Below, in pieces: positions 45,027 through 53,796 of a stretch of 64,000 nucleotides of DNA. Made by a program: the position numbers and the translations under genes. The notes beneath the pieces are model-generated. The model ran no database searches. It was not told the DNA's origin and saw only the letters and a list, made by a program, of their open reading frames with translations. The first letter of the stretch is position 1; the number at the start of each line of letters is the position of its first letter. The stretch covers positions 878,709-942,708 of the forward strand of contig JACJYK010000002.1 in the NCBI GenBank assembly GCA_020636135.1. Reading direction: 5' to 3'. Source of the DNA: Lewinellaceae bacterium (GTDB lineage: Bacteria > Bacteroidota > Bacteroidia > Chitinophagales > Saprospiraceae).

Positions 45027-45320
45027 TTAGGTCAATAATCCACAAACCAGGCCACCAATTAATCCCAATGCCATTATTGGTTTAAAGGCCTTTGTTATCA
45101 GAGCATCAGGGAAACTCAATACTCCACCAATAATTAATCCTTTTAGCCAACCATGTATTGGCAGGTCAATGTTGAAAATTATGAACCCAATTGAAAATCT
45201 GTTGACGAAAGAGGCTATTATCGCTTTTCTCTTATCTTCAAATTCCATAAAAAGCATTGGAATTATTGAGACAATTCCCAAAATTAATCCTGCTATTAAG
45301 CCTTTGATGATGTTGTTCAT
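45027..45320 (-). CDS. Small membrane protein, unknown (cassette 13)
   Basis: 97 residues from the ATG at 45320, which overlaps the upstream stop by four bases. Three hydrophobic segments with glycine-rich turns (IIKGLIAGLILGIVSIIPML, LKGLIIGGVLSFPDAL, IMALGLIGGLVCGLL). No family recognised; it may work with the DUF5655-like protein. Confidence 0.65.
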   Translation of the reverse strand: MNNIIKGLIAGLILGIVSIIPMLFMEFEDKRKAIIASFVNRFSIGFIIFNIDLPIHGWLKGLIIGGVLSFPDALITKAFKPIMALGLIGGLVCGLLT

Positions 45321-45667
45321 GTTGTATTTTTTATATCGTAGGCAGATTTTAGCCAATTAATCAACTCGCTATCCACTTCGTTTAAACTCTCCAATTTAAT
45401 TGTATGCTTAAATCTGTTTGCGGAAATTATTTCAATTTTTTGTATTCGTTCGCTGTCAATTGCAAAATTTGTGTGGATTTTCAATAAGATATAATTTTTT
45501 CGTGTGTAAACCCCTGCAAATCCCGATTTGTTATCCAAATGGATACTTGACTTTTTAGGGGATTGAATTACAGTTCCAAATTTTTGGCACTCTGAAATTA
45601 TTCTGTCATATATTTCCCTGACAATTGGTTCGTTTTTCTTGAAATGTTCATTTATTGAGTATTCCAT
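45317..45667 (-). CDS. DUF5655-like protein (cassette 13)
   Basis: 116 residues from the ATG at 45667; codons further upstream fall into attC14. The reading HFKKNEPIVREIYDRI, IQSPKKSSIHL and GFAGVYTRKNYILLKI follows the DUF5655 pattern of a small alpha/beta domain that may bind nucleic acid or a nucleotide. Function unknown. Confidence 0.6.
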   Translation of the reverse strand: MEYSINEHFKKNEPIVREIYDRIISECQKFGTVIQSPKKSSIHLDNKSGFAGVYTRKNYILLKIHTNFAIDSERIQKIEIISANRFKHTIKLESLNEVDSELINWLKSAYDIKNTT

Positions 45668-45694
45668 TTTCTTTTTTTTAATGCTACCTAACGG

Positions 45695-47348
45695 GAGTCT
45701 GTGCATCAACTCCCTATCTAATTTATCTTTTGTGTTGTCCTAAACTGTGGCAGCTGAGGGTATGTTAAAAATGAAAGTTGAATGTGGCGTACCATCAAGA
45801 CTGTCAGCAGTATATTATCAAATATAGTCAAAAAAGCGTCTTTTAGGCGCTTGAGGAATACCGAAAATCCAAGTATAGAAACAGTTCTCCTGAGATTGTA
45901 GGTTGAGAATAGAAGTGCGATCTCACCAAGTATTTGATCCTTTCCTTTCATGAGGACATAAGTGAAATCCCATTGTCTTTTGAAAGTTCCGAATTGATGC
46001 TCAATGATTTGTTGACGTTGGCGGTAGTAGTCTGGTTTTTGATGTACTCGCTTATTGTTGCGATCAATAGAAGATTGGAATTCGATTCGTTGGATGATTC
46101 TGCCATTTCTGGCATTGGTGCATTGCGATCGAATGGGGCAATGCTTGCAATCAGCTGTTCTGTAATGTTTAAAACGTGCAGCTGGATGTTTGGGCTTTTT
46201 AGATTTGCGATGGTAGATCATTTCATTGGATCGCAAGATGGAACCATTGGGGCAACGATAGGTATCGGATCCAGGGTGATATTTGAAGTCCTCGACCGGG
46301 AAGACTTGATTGGTGATATTGGCTGAGTTGGCTTTAGGTGAAACATAAGTGGTAACGTTGAGGGCTTCACAGGCTGCTAGCTGGGCGGCGGTATGATATC
46401 CTTTATCAGCGAGTACATCAAACTTAGTGATTTCCAAGTTTTCTTGAACCTGGAGGACCATGGATTCGAGGGCATGGGTATCATTGACATCACCGGTATC
46501 AAAGGCAGCGAGGAGCTTGTGTTTAGCATCACTAGCTGCTTGGATGTTATATCCTACGTTGACAATATTTCGGTGTAGGATAACAGCTTGAGCATCGGGA
46601 TCGGTAGTGGACAGTTGTTCTTTACCGGATTGGATGATTTCATCTCCAAGTTCGCAGTACTGATTCCACTTGTCAATCTGATCGTTGATCTTGGCATGCA
46701 GCTGCTCTTTTTCTTCGTCATCATCAGCTTGATCGAGTTCTTCACAGTAAGCATCGATTTTGGCATCGATGTAATCCAGGTGCCGGTGGATTTTGGCCAA
46801 ATTGTAGTTGTTTTTGAGGCTATTTTGAGCCCGGACTTTAAAAGAGTCGATCGCAATGGTTTTGCCCTCAATAAGTCTCCAGCCTTTGAGCATGGCAACA
46901 AAATGGCGAAAGACCTGACGAAAAGCTAGTGCATTCTGCTTGCGGAAATTAGCAATGGTCTTATAGTGAGGTCGTCTACCTTTTAAAAGCCAGATGACTT
47001 CCAGATTGACCTTACAGGCATGTTCTAGTTTACGGCAGGACCGGATGCCATTCTGATAGCCATAGAGATAAAGTTTGAGGAGTACACCTGGGTGAAACGG
47101 TGGGCGACCCTGTTCATTTAACTCAAGGTTTTTGAAATCAAACTGCTCTAGAGGAAGCACATCAATAAAAGCATCGATAATACGAACAAAAGCTTCTGGG
47201 TCGACCATTTGTTCGATCGAAGAGATGAACATTTGTTCGCGATCTTGACCTTCGACAAAGTCCATAATATATGTTCGTTGGTGATAGTATTAATTTACGA
47301 AAAAAGTATCACATTAAAAAATATAATTATAGGTTATTGCACAGTCTG
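45695..47348 (-). mobile_element. IS1182-family insertion sequence
   Basis: 1654 bp. Terminal inverted repeats GAGTCTGTGCATCAAC at the left and, read inward from the right end, CAGACTGTGCAATAAC, match at 12 of 16 positions. The 4-bp direct repeat ACGG (45691-45694 and 47349-47352) is the target duplication. One transposase gene fills the element. The target is the foot of the attC stem. Confidence 0.88.
45718..47265 (-). CDS. IS1182-family DDE transposase
   Basis: 515 residues. N-terminal DUF772-type domain (GRPPFHPGVLLKLYLYGYQN, RRPHYKTIANFRKQN), first catalytic Asp in IAIDSFKVRAQNS, second in DVLADKGYHTA, a cysteine cluster (CKHCPIRSQC) and the last Glu in QQIIEHQFGTFKR. The frame is intact, so the element may be active. 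Confidence 0.93.
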   Translation of the reverse strand: MDFVEGQDREQMFISSIEQMVDPEAFVRIIDAFIDVLPLEQFDFKNLELNEQGRPPFHPGVLLKLYLYGYQNGIRSCRKLEHACKVNLEVIWLLKGRRPHYKTIANFRKQNALAFRQVFRHFVAMLKGWRLIEGKTIAIDSFKVRAQNSLKNNYNLAKIHRHLDYIDAKIDAYCEELDQADDDEEKEQLHAKINDQIDKWNQYCELGDEIIQSGKEQLSTTDPDAQAVILHRNIVNVGYNIQAASDAKHKLLAAFDTGDVNDTHALESMVLQVQENLEITKFDVLADKGYHTAAQLAACEALNVTTYVSPKANSANITNQVFPVEDFKYHPGSDTYRCPNGSILRSNEMIYHRKSKKPKHPAARFKHYRTADCKHCPIRSQCTNARNGRIIQRIEFQSSIDRNNKRVHQKPDYYRQRQQIIEHQFGTFKRQWDFTYVLMKGKDQILGEIALLFSTYNLRRTVSILGFSVFLKRLKDAFLTIFDNILLTVLMVRHIQLSFLTYPQLPQFRTTQKIN

Positions 47349-47482
47349 ACGGTCAAGTATAAGAGCAGTAGCGGATTTCAAGGCGATTAATTGTCCGCCA
47401 CCACAAAAGTTTACTAAATGCACAGACCTTGATTTTACCACTTCATCCGCTATTGCTCTTATACAATGTTGTGCCTCGTTTT

Positions 47483-48004
47483 TTATTTTTTTCTTTCCAT
47501 TCTTAATCCTCTTTCAATAAGAAAGTCATTTATGTCAATACAGCGAACCCCGTTTCTCTTCGAAACCGCTGGAATCTTATTGTTCTTTGTTTTGCTTTCA
47601 CTTGCTATCAGTGTACAATTATGCACCTTGCAATAACCAATTAAGTATGGGTCAGCTTCTTCTTTTCCTTCTGCCTGCTTTCGAGCATTTAAAAAGCCTG
47701 TATTATACTCAGCATTGATAATCGGTATTGCTTCGTTGAAACTTGCTGCATCCGTATCAACCAATAAATGTTTTTTCCACTTTTTAACCCACTTTTTTAA
47801 AAAATCCTCCTTGCCTTCATAGTCGTTTATTTCTTGTTCTACAAAGTCAATTGTCTTGAAACATCCTTGTTTTATTAAATCTTCAATTTCTTCCCAAATA
47901 GCAGCGAAAACAGGATTATCTTTCTTAAATGTTGATTCAAGCATGATTAGCCCACTCGTATCAATAACATAAACCGTATTTCCTTCGCTGAATAAATCCA
48001 TCAT
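47483..48004 (-). CDS. DUF4411 PIN-like toxin (cassette 14)
   Basis: 173 residues with PIN acidic positions: VYVIDTSGLIMLE at the start, EADPYLIGYCKVHNC (second Asp) and a late Asp. DUF4411 proteins usually follow an XRE-ImmA/IrrE gene, as here, where stop and start touch (48004). Probable RNase toxin controlled by that protein. Confidence 0.82.
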   Translation of the reverse strand: MMDLFSEGNTVYVIDTSGLIMLESTFKKDNPVFAAIWEEIEDLIKQGCFKTIDFVEQEINDYEGKEDFLKKWVKKWKKHLLVDTDAASFNEAIPIINAEYNTGFLNARKQAEGKEEADPYLIGYCKVHNCTLIASESKTKNNKIPAVSKRNGVRCIDINDFLIERGLRMERKK

Positions 48005-49152
48005 TAAGCGTTGAGAAGTTGTCTTGTTTTCGGAATGTAGGACAACTTAACGCCTAAGAAATCAGACAAGTCCTTTAAGTTTATGCGGTTTTGGTCGTAG
48101 GCTTTAAAAGCTAAGCCGATGAATGTTCTTCCTTTTTCCTGAATCGCTTCTTTGGCTAAATTTCTGCCTTCAGGGTTCTTAGCTCTACCAAACTGCGGTT
48201 TGTTCCATTTTTCATGTTTCTCCTTGTAGAAAGATTTTGTTGTTAAACCATTTTCGAGAAGACTCCTTAAAATGGCAAGTGGCCCGACATGAAAATGATT
48301 CGCTAAATCAACCAAGTCTTTCTTAGCCCAAATCTTCTGATTCCGTGATTGATATTCATGCAAGATTCGCATTTGCAGAAGTTCAGATTTCGGAACCAAT
48401 ACTTCAGCGGCAAATGCATTGCACCATTTTTCTAATTCCCATACCGGGTTTAAGGACAAGTCACTTATCGCTCCTTCGTTTAATAGTATGTGCCCCAATT
48501 CATGGAAAAGTGTAAATATCTTTGAATGTGGTGGTTCTCCTCCTCTTTTGATTCCAATGATGGGAATGATGTCATCCACAATGGCAAAGCCTCTTACATT
48601 ATCCTGCGTTAGGCTTAGCTGAAATACTGCCACTCCTAAAGATTCGATTCGTTCAATGTAAGCTTCTAATGCAATCCTGATGTTTTCAATTTCCCTGATT
48701 TCATTCAAATGGAGTAACTGACGGATTTTGCTCGCAACCTCTCGCGGGTCTTCCTGAATAGAACCGGATAAACTGAATCTCGGAAATGGAATGCCTATTT
48801 CTTCACGCAGTTCAACAAACGATTGAGCCAATGCCCTTGACTTACGAACTGCCATGATGGTTTTTTCATTGAAGTGCCCAAGCTCTTTTGAATCTATGGT
48901 TCGTCTGTCTTGTGGCAGCGGTTTTTCCTTTGGTGGTTTGTTTAATAAGAGTGTTGCGATGGTGCGTTTGTAGGTTTTGGAAAAGGTCTTCAGTTCCTCT
49001 AAAGTGGGCTGCTTTTCACCTGTTTCCAATTGAACCAAACGCTTTGGCGAAATACCCGTACTTTCAGAAGTTTGTGCACGATTCAAGGCAAGCGATTCCC
49101 TTGCCCAAACAAGGACTTCATGATTTACATTGATATGGATGTTGTCATTCAT
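48004..49152 (-). CDS. XRE-ImmA/IrrE (DUF955) regulator-protease (cassette 14)
   Basis: 382 residues: HTH at about 20-60 (LNRAQTSESTGISPKRLVQL) and a zinc peptidase domain with HELGHILLNEG (about 229) of the ImmA/IrrE family. Such proteins act as antitoxin or regulator that cleaves a repressor. The gene follows the next one directly (49153) and precedes the DUF4411 toxin. Confidence 0.88.
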   Translation of the reverse strand: MNDNIHINVNHEVLVWARESLALNRAQTSESTGISPKRLVQLETGEKQPTLEELKTFSKTYKRTIATLLLNKPPKEKPLPQDRRTIDSKELGHFNEKTIMAVRKSRALAQSFVELREEIGIPFPRFSLSGSIQEDPREVASKIRQLLHLNEIREIENIRIALEAYIERIESLGVAVFQLSLTQDNVRGFAIVDDIIPIIGIKRGGEPPHSKIFTLFHELGHILLNEGAISDLSLNPVWELEKWCNAFAAEVLVPKSELLQMRILHEYQSRNQKIWAKKDLVDLANHFHVGPLAILRSLLENGLTTKSFYKEKHEKWNKPQFGRAKNPEGRNLAKEAIQEKGRTFIGLAFKAYDQNRINLKDLSDFLGVKLSYIPKTRQLLNA

Positions 49153-49536
49153 TTATCTGGTTACTAATTGCCTGTATTGAATAAACTCAATAGGATTGGA
49201 ATTCGTGTTCAAATGAGTTTCAATAAACTCAATTCCTTCTGCTGTCAATCTGCCCACCAATTCAAAAGCCCCCCATCCCTGAAACTTTACGAAAAGCTGA
49301 TTCACAAAATGGGTATTTGAAAATACAACTTCATGTCCATTTTCAAAATGGTTTGCAGCCATCGGGACATTGTTAAATTGTCTATTGGGTTCAGTGTGTG
49401 TCAGCATAATTCCATGAAAGTCACTGTTTCCATCGTAGAAATCATCCCAAACTACAGCAGGATGAAACAAGCCATTTAGCCAATCCCTTTTTGCAACTCT
49501 GCTCAAAGGCAATAATATATCTCCTTTACCAAACAT
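49153..49536 (-). CDS. Unknown small protein of the DUF4411-ImmA/IrrE cassette (cassette 14)
   Basis: 127 residues, no signal peptide. GDILLPLSRVAKRDWL and HPAVVWDDFYDG vaguely recall a PemK/MazF-type SH3 barrel, but catalytic residues cannot be aligned. First gene of a three-gene operon without gaps, so it probably belongs to the same toxin-antitoxin-like system. Confidence 0.6.
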   Translation of the reverse strand: MFGKGDILLPLSRVAKRDWLNGLFHPAVVWDDFYDGNSDFHGIMLTHTEPNRQFNNVPMAANHFENGHEVVFSNTHFVNQLFVKFQGWGAFELVGRLTAEGIEFIETHLNTNSNPIEFIQYRQLVTR

Positions 49537-49568
49537 TCCTTCGATCTGTTCTCTTTTTTTTTAATGGG

Positions 49569-49695
49569 GCACAACGTCCAAGGCTATGAGCAGTGGCGGT
49601 TCATGGCATCATTTACTTAAATAGTATCATGTATGTCTATGGTCATACTCTTCGTCAGGTTCTAATGCCGACATTGCTTATAGCCGCTGTTATCT
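49569..49695 (-). other. attC15
   Basis: 127 bp. Cores GCACAAC (49569-49575) and GTTATCT (49689-49695). Interior identical to attC3. Confidence 0.93.
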
Positions 49696-49705
49696 CGGGT
49701 TCATT

Positions 49706-50005
49706 TTAATTGATTGATATGGTTATTTTCTTACCCAATCCCAATTCAAATATTTTATATAATGTTGATAATTGAATATCTGTTTTACCGTTTTCAATTC
49801 TGGATATATAGCTTTTTTTAGCTCCAATTTTATCTGCAAGTTCTTCTTGGGTGAGGTGTGCTTGTAATCTTTCTTCTTTTAACATTTCACCTATGATGAA
49901 AGCTTTCGCTTTAGCTTCAAATTCATCTCTTACTTTTGTTCCTAGCTCACCGTACCTCTCGGTTAAATGTTCTTCTAGTGTTGTCGTATGCTTAGCGTTT
50001 GCCAT
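49706..50005 (-). CDS. XRE-family antitoxin, cassette copy 3 (cassette 15)
   Basis: 99 residues from the ATG at 50005; identical to copy 1. Confidence 0.9.
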   Translation of the reverse strand: MANAKHTTTLEEHLTERYGELGTKVRDEFEAKAKAFIIGEMLKEERLQAHLTQEELADKIGAKKSYISRIENGKTDIQLSTLYKIFELGLGKKITISIN

Positions 50006-50336
50006 CGAAATACTCCTTTTTAACTTGTTTCGCTTTGTTAAGCTCTGATTTTGGGGTTTTCTGTGTTTTCTTAGTAAAACCATTCATAAGAATCACCAGG
50101 TTCCCCTCATCATAGCAAAAGAAGATTCTATAGATGTTGCTTCCTTGTTTAATCCTTAAATAAAAGAGATTGGATTCTTCTGCACTGCCAACATATCTGC
50201 CAGGGATTTGCCTTGTGTATTGCAAATAGTAGAGGCCAAGGTCGATCTTCTCTTGAACTTTGGTGGACTGACTATCATAGAACTCTTTAAAGTACGTTTT
50301 GAAGTAGACAACGTTCCGAATCTTCTCCATCTTCAA
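49992..50336 (-). CDS. RelE/HigB-like toxin, cassette copy 3 (cassette 15)
   Basis: 114 residues, identical to copy 1 (34618-34962). Confidence 0.9.
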   Translation of the reverse strand: MKMEKIRNVVYFKTYFKEFYDSQSTKVQEKIDLGLYYLQYTRQIPGRYVGSAEESNLFYLRIKQGSNIYRIFFCYDEGNLVILMNGFTKKTQKTPKSELNKAKQVKKEYFDGKR

Positions 50337-50435
50337 AGTTAACTAATAATGGAACTAGACGCAACTTTATTGTGTCCTTTGAGTATCATTTTGACCCTTT
50401 TGATTTGAAGCTTACGAACCATTTTAAGAGTCATT

Positions 50436-50888
50436 TCAGCACATCCAATATTTCTTTCCTTCGAGATCGATGATTGCGGGTCCACCTGTACACCCACCAA
50501 TCTCGTCTAATTCAACATCACTTTCGGTGTGCGTGATGATCCATGGCCCGGATTTGTGTTTCTTTAATATCCCTTCATCAAGCACTTCTCCTTTTTTGAT
50601 GCCTGATAGTTGTCCATCTCCTTCGTAGATGACTTTAACCGAATCTCCTTTGATCTCAACGGCTACTTTCTCATTCATGGTCTTTCCATCCCATTCAGCA
50701 AATGCAATGTCGTAACGATAGGTGCCATCTGGAGGTATGGTATCAGCTGCTCTATTTATTTGATCAAATGTTTCTGTTCCGACCTCTACGGTTCTAGTGA
50801 TATCCACTGTAGGAATATTCTGCACATCAGCTGAATATGCCAAGTAAATGGTTAAAGTAAAGATCAATGTGAGTTGAAGTAATTTCAT
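50436..50888 (-). CDS. Small secreted protein, cassette copy 3 (cassette 15)
   Basis: 150 residues, identical to copies 1 and 2; signal peptide present, function unknown. Confidence 0.75.
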   Translation of the reverse strand: MKLLQLTLIFTLTIYLAYSADVQNIPTVDITRTVEVGTETFDQINRAADTIPPDGTYRYDIAFAEWDGKTMNEKVAVEIKGDSVKVIYEGDGQLSGIKKGEVLDEGILKKHKSGPWIITHTESDVELDEIGGCTGGPAIIDLEGKKYWMC

Positions 50889-50914
50889 CGCTTGAACGCT
50901 GTGTTTTGAATCCG

Positions 50915-51046
50915 AGATAACGGTAAATTGTATGAGTAGTGGCAGATTGCGTGGTACTTTCCTATCAAACCTCTACGCAGTTTGAGCGGGCTACAAACCT
51001 TGATATTTAGCATTTTGCCTGCCATTACTTATACAAAATGTTAGCT
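50915..51046 (-). other. attC16
   Basis: 132 bp. Cores AGATAAC (50915-50921) and GTTAGCT (51040-51046). Arms TTGTATGAGTAGTGGCAG and CTGCCATTACTTATACAA. Confidence 0.9.
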
Positions 51047-51050
51047 GGCG

Positions 51051-51962
51051 TTATTCCTTTATTATCTTTTTAAATCCAATAATCTGATTGTTGATTTGCA
51101 AACGAATCACATAAACACCTTTATTTAAAAGAGATAAATCAATCTTTAAATTTGAATCAAGTGCTTTGTAAGATTTCACTACTCTACCATTCAAATCAAA
51201 TAAATCTATTGTATAACTTGAATAATCTTTAGCTTTTATTTCTACAAAATCCTGAGCTGGATTTGGAAATAATTCAAATTGGTCAGAAGATTCTATGTTG
51301 TCAATACTAGTCCTGATATAAACGTAATCACAAGAATCTACAATCCCTGTTGAATACAATCCAATTTCAGAATCTTGATAACATCTTAATCCGCTTGTAT
51401 AGTTTCCATCGCACGCAATATTTGACCATGGATACCAATTAAACATATATTTTACATCTCCAATTTTCTCAATTATTGTAGAAGTATATGTCTCAGGCAT
51501 ATTTTCATCATCTTTGTCATAAGTTACATACAATATTTTTAAGTCCTGACCATTTATTTGAGTTGTAGAAACGGAATCAACTGTTATTGTTAATGTATCA
51601 ATATCTTGTTCTTCATCTTTTATTTTAATGATCCATGAATCTGCTGCTATTGCATTAAAATCATATAAGATTTGAAAATCATTAAATATCGTATCGAGGA
51701 AAAAAACAGTATCATTTCTTGTGAAAAGATATTCTATTTCAGGTCTATCATTACACTCTATTTTATGCCTTTTTGTTATTTTTTTGCAAGTTTCACCAAA
51801 AATCAAAGTGTCTTTTTCTGAAGTAAATTTTATGTAGTTAATATCACCTGAAAATGCAAACTGTTCATTATAATACCATTCTGCGCCAATTGGTGCAAAA
51901 TCTTGTCCGTAGAATGTAATCGTTGAAATTACCATGATTATTGTTAATACAATTTTTCTCAT
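51051..51962 (-). CDS. Secreted protein with T9SS type A sorting domain (cassette 16)
   Basis: 303 residues: signal peptide (1-19, ending FYGQ), a central beta-rich region with paired cysteines (GETCKKITKRHKIEC) and a Por-secretion C-terminal domain of about 75 residues (FELFPNPAQDFVEI, LFDLNGRVV, LLNKGVYVIRL, GFKKIIKE). The C-terminal domain directs export by the type IX system. The central part matches no family I know. Confidence 0.85.
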   Translation of the reverse strand: MRKIVLTIIMVISTITFYGQDFAPIGAEWYYNEQFAFSGDINYIKFTSEKDTLIFGETCKKITKRHKIECNDRPEIEYLFTRNDTVFFLDTIFNDFQILYDFNAIAADSWIIKIKDEEQDIDTLTITVDSVSTTQINGQDLKILYVTYDKDDENMPETYTSTIIEKIGDVKYMFNWYPWSNIACDGNYTSGLRCYQDSEIGLYSTGIVDSCDYVYIRTSIDNIESSDQFELFPNPAQDFVEIKAKDYSSYTIDLFDLNGRVVKSYKALDSNLKIDLSLLNKGVYVIRLQINNQIIGFKKIIKE

Positions 51963-52011
51963 AGGATTATATTTTAAGTTTCTAATTGTTCGTTTCGTTC
52001 ACTTTAATGCC

Positions 52012-52078
52012 AGCTAACAGTCTGGCGATATGTGACGGCCGTCCTGGAGGGCGGCTGGCATCATACCGCTTGTTATCG
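52012..52078 (-). other. attC17 (short type)
   Basis: 67 bp. Cores AGCTAAC (52012-52018) and GTTATCG (52072-52078). Arms GCGATATGTGACGGCCGTCC and GGGCGGCTGGCATCATACCG. The TAA stop of the next gene lies in the right core. Confidence 0.88.
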
Positions 52079-52921
52079 ATTTTTTCTTTCCATTTCTCTT
52101 TGTCTGTAAATCTTAATTAACTTTTCAATTTTTCCTGGATTAGGATAGAAATTTGAAAGCTCTATGTATTCCCCTAAATTGCCATTTGAATCTTTCGAAC
52201 GATAATCTATATCAAGATACCATTTAGAACTTTTACCTCTACCTTGAAGCACTACATTTGCTTTCTTAACCTTGTTCCAAGAAACTATGTTTGCATTCTT
52301 AAATTGGATACCCTCGTTTGATAGTATAATTTGTGTTGAATTATCCAATGACTTCGGCAATAAGAAAATTCCTCCAAATATTGAGATGCAAATCAATAGT
52401 ATGCTAATGAAGATTTCGCTATTTCTTATTTGAAAGTACGCTAATATTAAACATCCTAATATCAAAGCACCATAAATCCATTTTAAGGCTCTTGAATTCT
52501 TTACTATTGTTTTGTTAGGAACTGAACCATCGTCTTGAATTGATTCAAATTCATCATCTATCAGGAATTTATTCTCAATTTCTAACCATTTCTTTCTTTG
52601 TGCATTTGACCATATTTCAGTTTTATTGAACCAACTATTGACATTCCAAATAAGTTGCTGTTCAATTGCCTTCCTTTTAAGCTCATGGACATTTCTTACG
52701 TTTCCGAATGCAATAATTTTCCATCTTGTTATTTGAATACTCCACCAAAGCCACATAAATACAAAAGTTGAAACTCCAAGTAATCCTACAAGCCATCCAT
52801 TTAATTTTAGGGTCGATAAGTAAATAGTTAGACCAAATCCAATTATCATAATTGCAAAAACAGGATAATTCACCATGAAGTGACCCTTTTTAAGTGCATT
52901 ATTTACTGTTAATTGTTTCAT
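52073..52921 (-). CDS. Four-helix membrane protein, unknown function (cassette 17)
   Basis: 282 residues with two helix pairs (about 17-35 and 40-62; about 148-165 and 170-190) separated by a polar domain, and a C-terminal domain (IILSNEGIQFKNANIVSWNK, WYLDIDYRS) like the PH-like domains of bacterial membrane proteins. No family assigned. The stop codon is inside attC17. Confidence 0.7.
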   Translation of the reverse strand: MKQLTVNNALKKGHFMVNYPVFAIMIIGFGLTIYLSTLKLNGWLVGLLGVSTFVFMWLWWSIQITRWKIIAFGNVRNVHELKRKAIEQQLIWNVNSWFNKTEIWSNAQRKKWLEIENKFLIDDEFESIQDDGSVPNKTIVKNSRALKWIYGALILGCLILAYFQIRNSEIFISILLICISIFGGIFLLPKSLDNSTQIILSNEGIQFKNANIVSWNKVKKANVVLQGRGKSSKWYLDIDYRSKDSNGNLGEYIELSNFYPNPGKIEKLIKIYRQREMERKNR

Positions 52922-52929
52922 CTAATTAT

Positions 52930-53056
52930 CGATAACGTCCAAGGCTATGAGCAGTGGCGGTTCATGGCATCATTTACTTAAATAGTATCATGTATGTCTA
53001 TGGTCATACTCTTCGTCAGGTTCTAATGCCGACATTGCTTATAGCCGCTGTTATCT
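52930..53056 (-). other. attC18
   Basis: 127 bp. Cores CGATAAC (52930-52936) and GTTATCT (53050-53056). Interior identical to attC3 and attC15. Confidence 0.93.
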
Positions 53057-53066
53057 CGGGTTCATT

Positions 53067-53366
53067 TTAATTGATTGATATGGTTATTTTCTTACCCAAT
53101 CCCAATTCAAATATTTTATATAATGTTGATAATTGAATATCTGTTTTACCGTTTTCAATTCTGGATATATAGCTTTTTTTAGCTCCAATTTTATCTGCAA
53201 GTTCTTCTTGGGTGAGGTGTGCTTGTAATCTTTCTTCTTTTAACATTTCACCTATGATGAAAGCTTTCGCCTTTGCTTCAAATTGGTCTCTTTGTCTTGT
53301 TCCTAGCTCACCGTACCTCTCGGTTAAATGTTCTTCTAGTGTTGTCGTATGCTTAGCGTTTGCCAT
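53067..53366 (-). CDS. XRE-family antitoxin, cassette copy 4 (cassette 18)
   Basis: 99 residues from the ATG at 53366. Same HTH; residues after YGELG are changed to TRQRDQFEAKAK, a local cluster of substitutions that looks like conversion with another gene. Confidence 0.9.
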   Translation of the reverse strand: MANAKHTTTLEEHLTERYGELGTRQRDQFEAKAKAFIIGEMLKEERLQAHLTQEELADKIGAKKSYISRIENGKTDIQLSTLYKIFELGLGKKITISIN

Positions 53367-53697
53367 CGAAATACTCCTTTTTAACTTGTTTCGCTTTGTT
53401 AAGCTCTGATTTTGGGGTTTTCTGTGTTTTCTTGGTAAAACCATTCATAAGAATCACCAGGTTCCCCTCATCATAGCAAAAGAAGATTCTATAGATGTTG
53501 CTTCCTTGTTTAATCCTTAAATAAAAGAGATTGGATTCTTCTGCACTGCCAACATATCTGCCAGGGATTTGCCTTGTGTATTGCAAATAGTAGAGGCCAA
53601 GGTCGATCTTCTCTTGAACTTTGGTGGACTGACTATCATAGAACTCTTTAAAGTACGTTTTGAAGTAGACAACGTTCCGAATCTTCTCCATCTTCAA
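53353..53697 (-). CDS. RelE/HigB-like toxin, cassette copy 4 (cassette 18)
   Basis: 114 residues, identical to copy 1. Confidence 0.9.
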   Translation of the reverse strand: MKMEKIRNVVYFKTYFKEFYDSQSTKVQEKIDLGLYYLQYTRQIPGRYVGSAEESNLFYLRIKQGSNIYRIFFCYDEGNLVILMNGFTKKTQKTPKSELNKAKQVKKEYFDGKR

Positions 53698-53796
53698 AGT
53701 TAACTAATAATGGAACTAGACGCAACTTTATTGTGTCCTTTGAGTATCATTTTGACCCTTTTGATTTGGAGCTTACGAACCATTTTAAGAGTCATT

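Larger units (their letters stand above)
45686..47474 (-). other. attC14, interrupted by an IS element
   Basis: Left piece 45686-45694 (core ACCTAAC plus GG), right piece 47349-47474 ending with core GTTGTGC (47468-47474). The IS at 45695-47348 is flanked by ACGG on both sides. Without the IS and one ACGG the site is 131 bp and matches attC21 (arms GTATAAGAGCAGTAGCGG and CCGCTATTGCTCTTATAC). The left core is the exact complement of the attC13 right core. Confidence 0.9.

Noticed and set aside
45695..47348. IS element counted as a cassette
   Set aside because: It has its own inverted repeats and target duplication and splits an attC site instead of being bounded by two.
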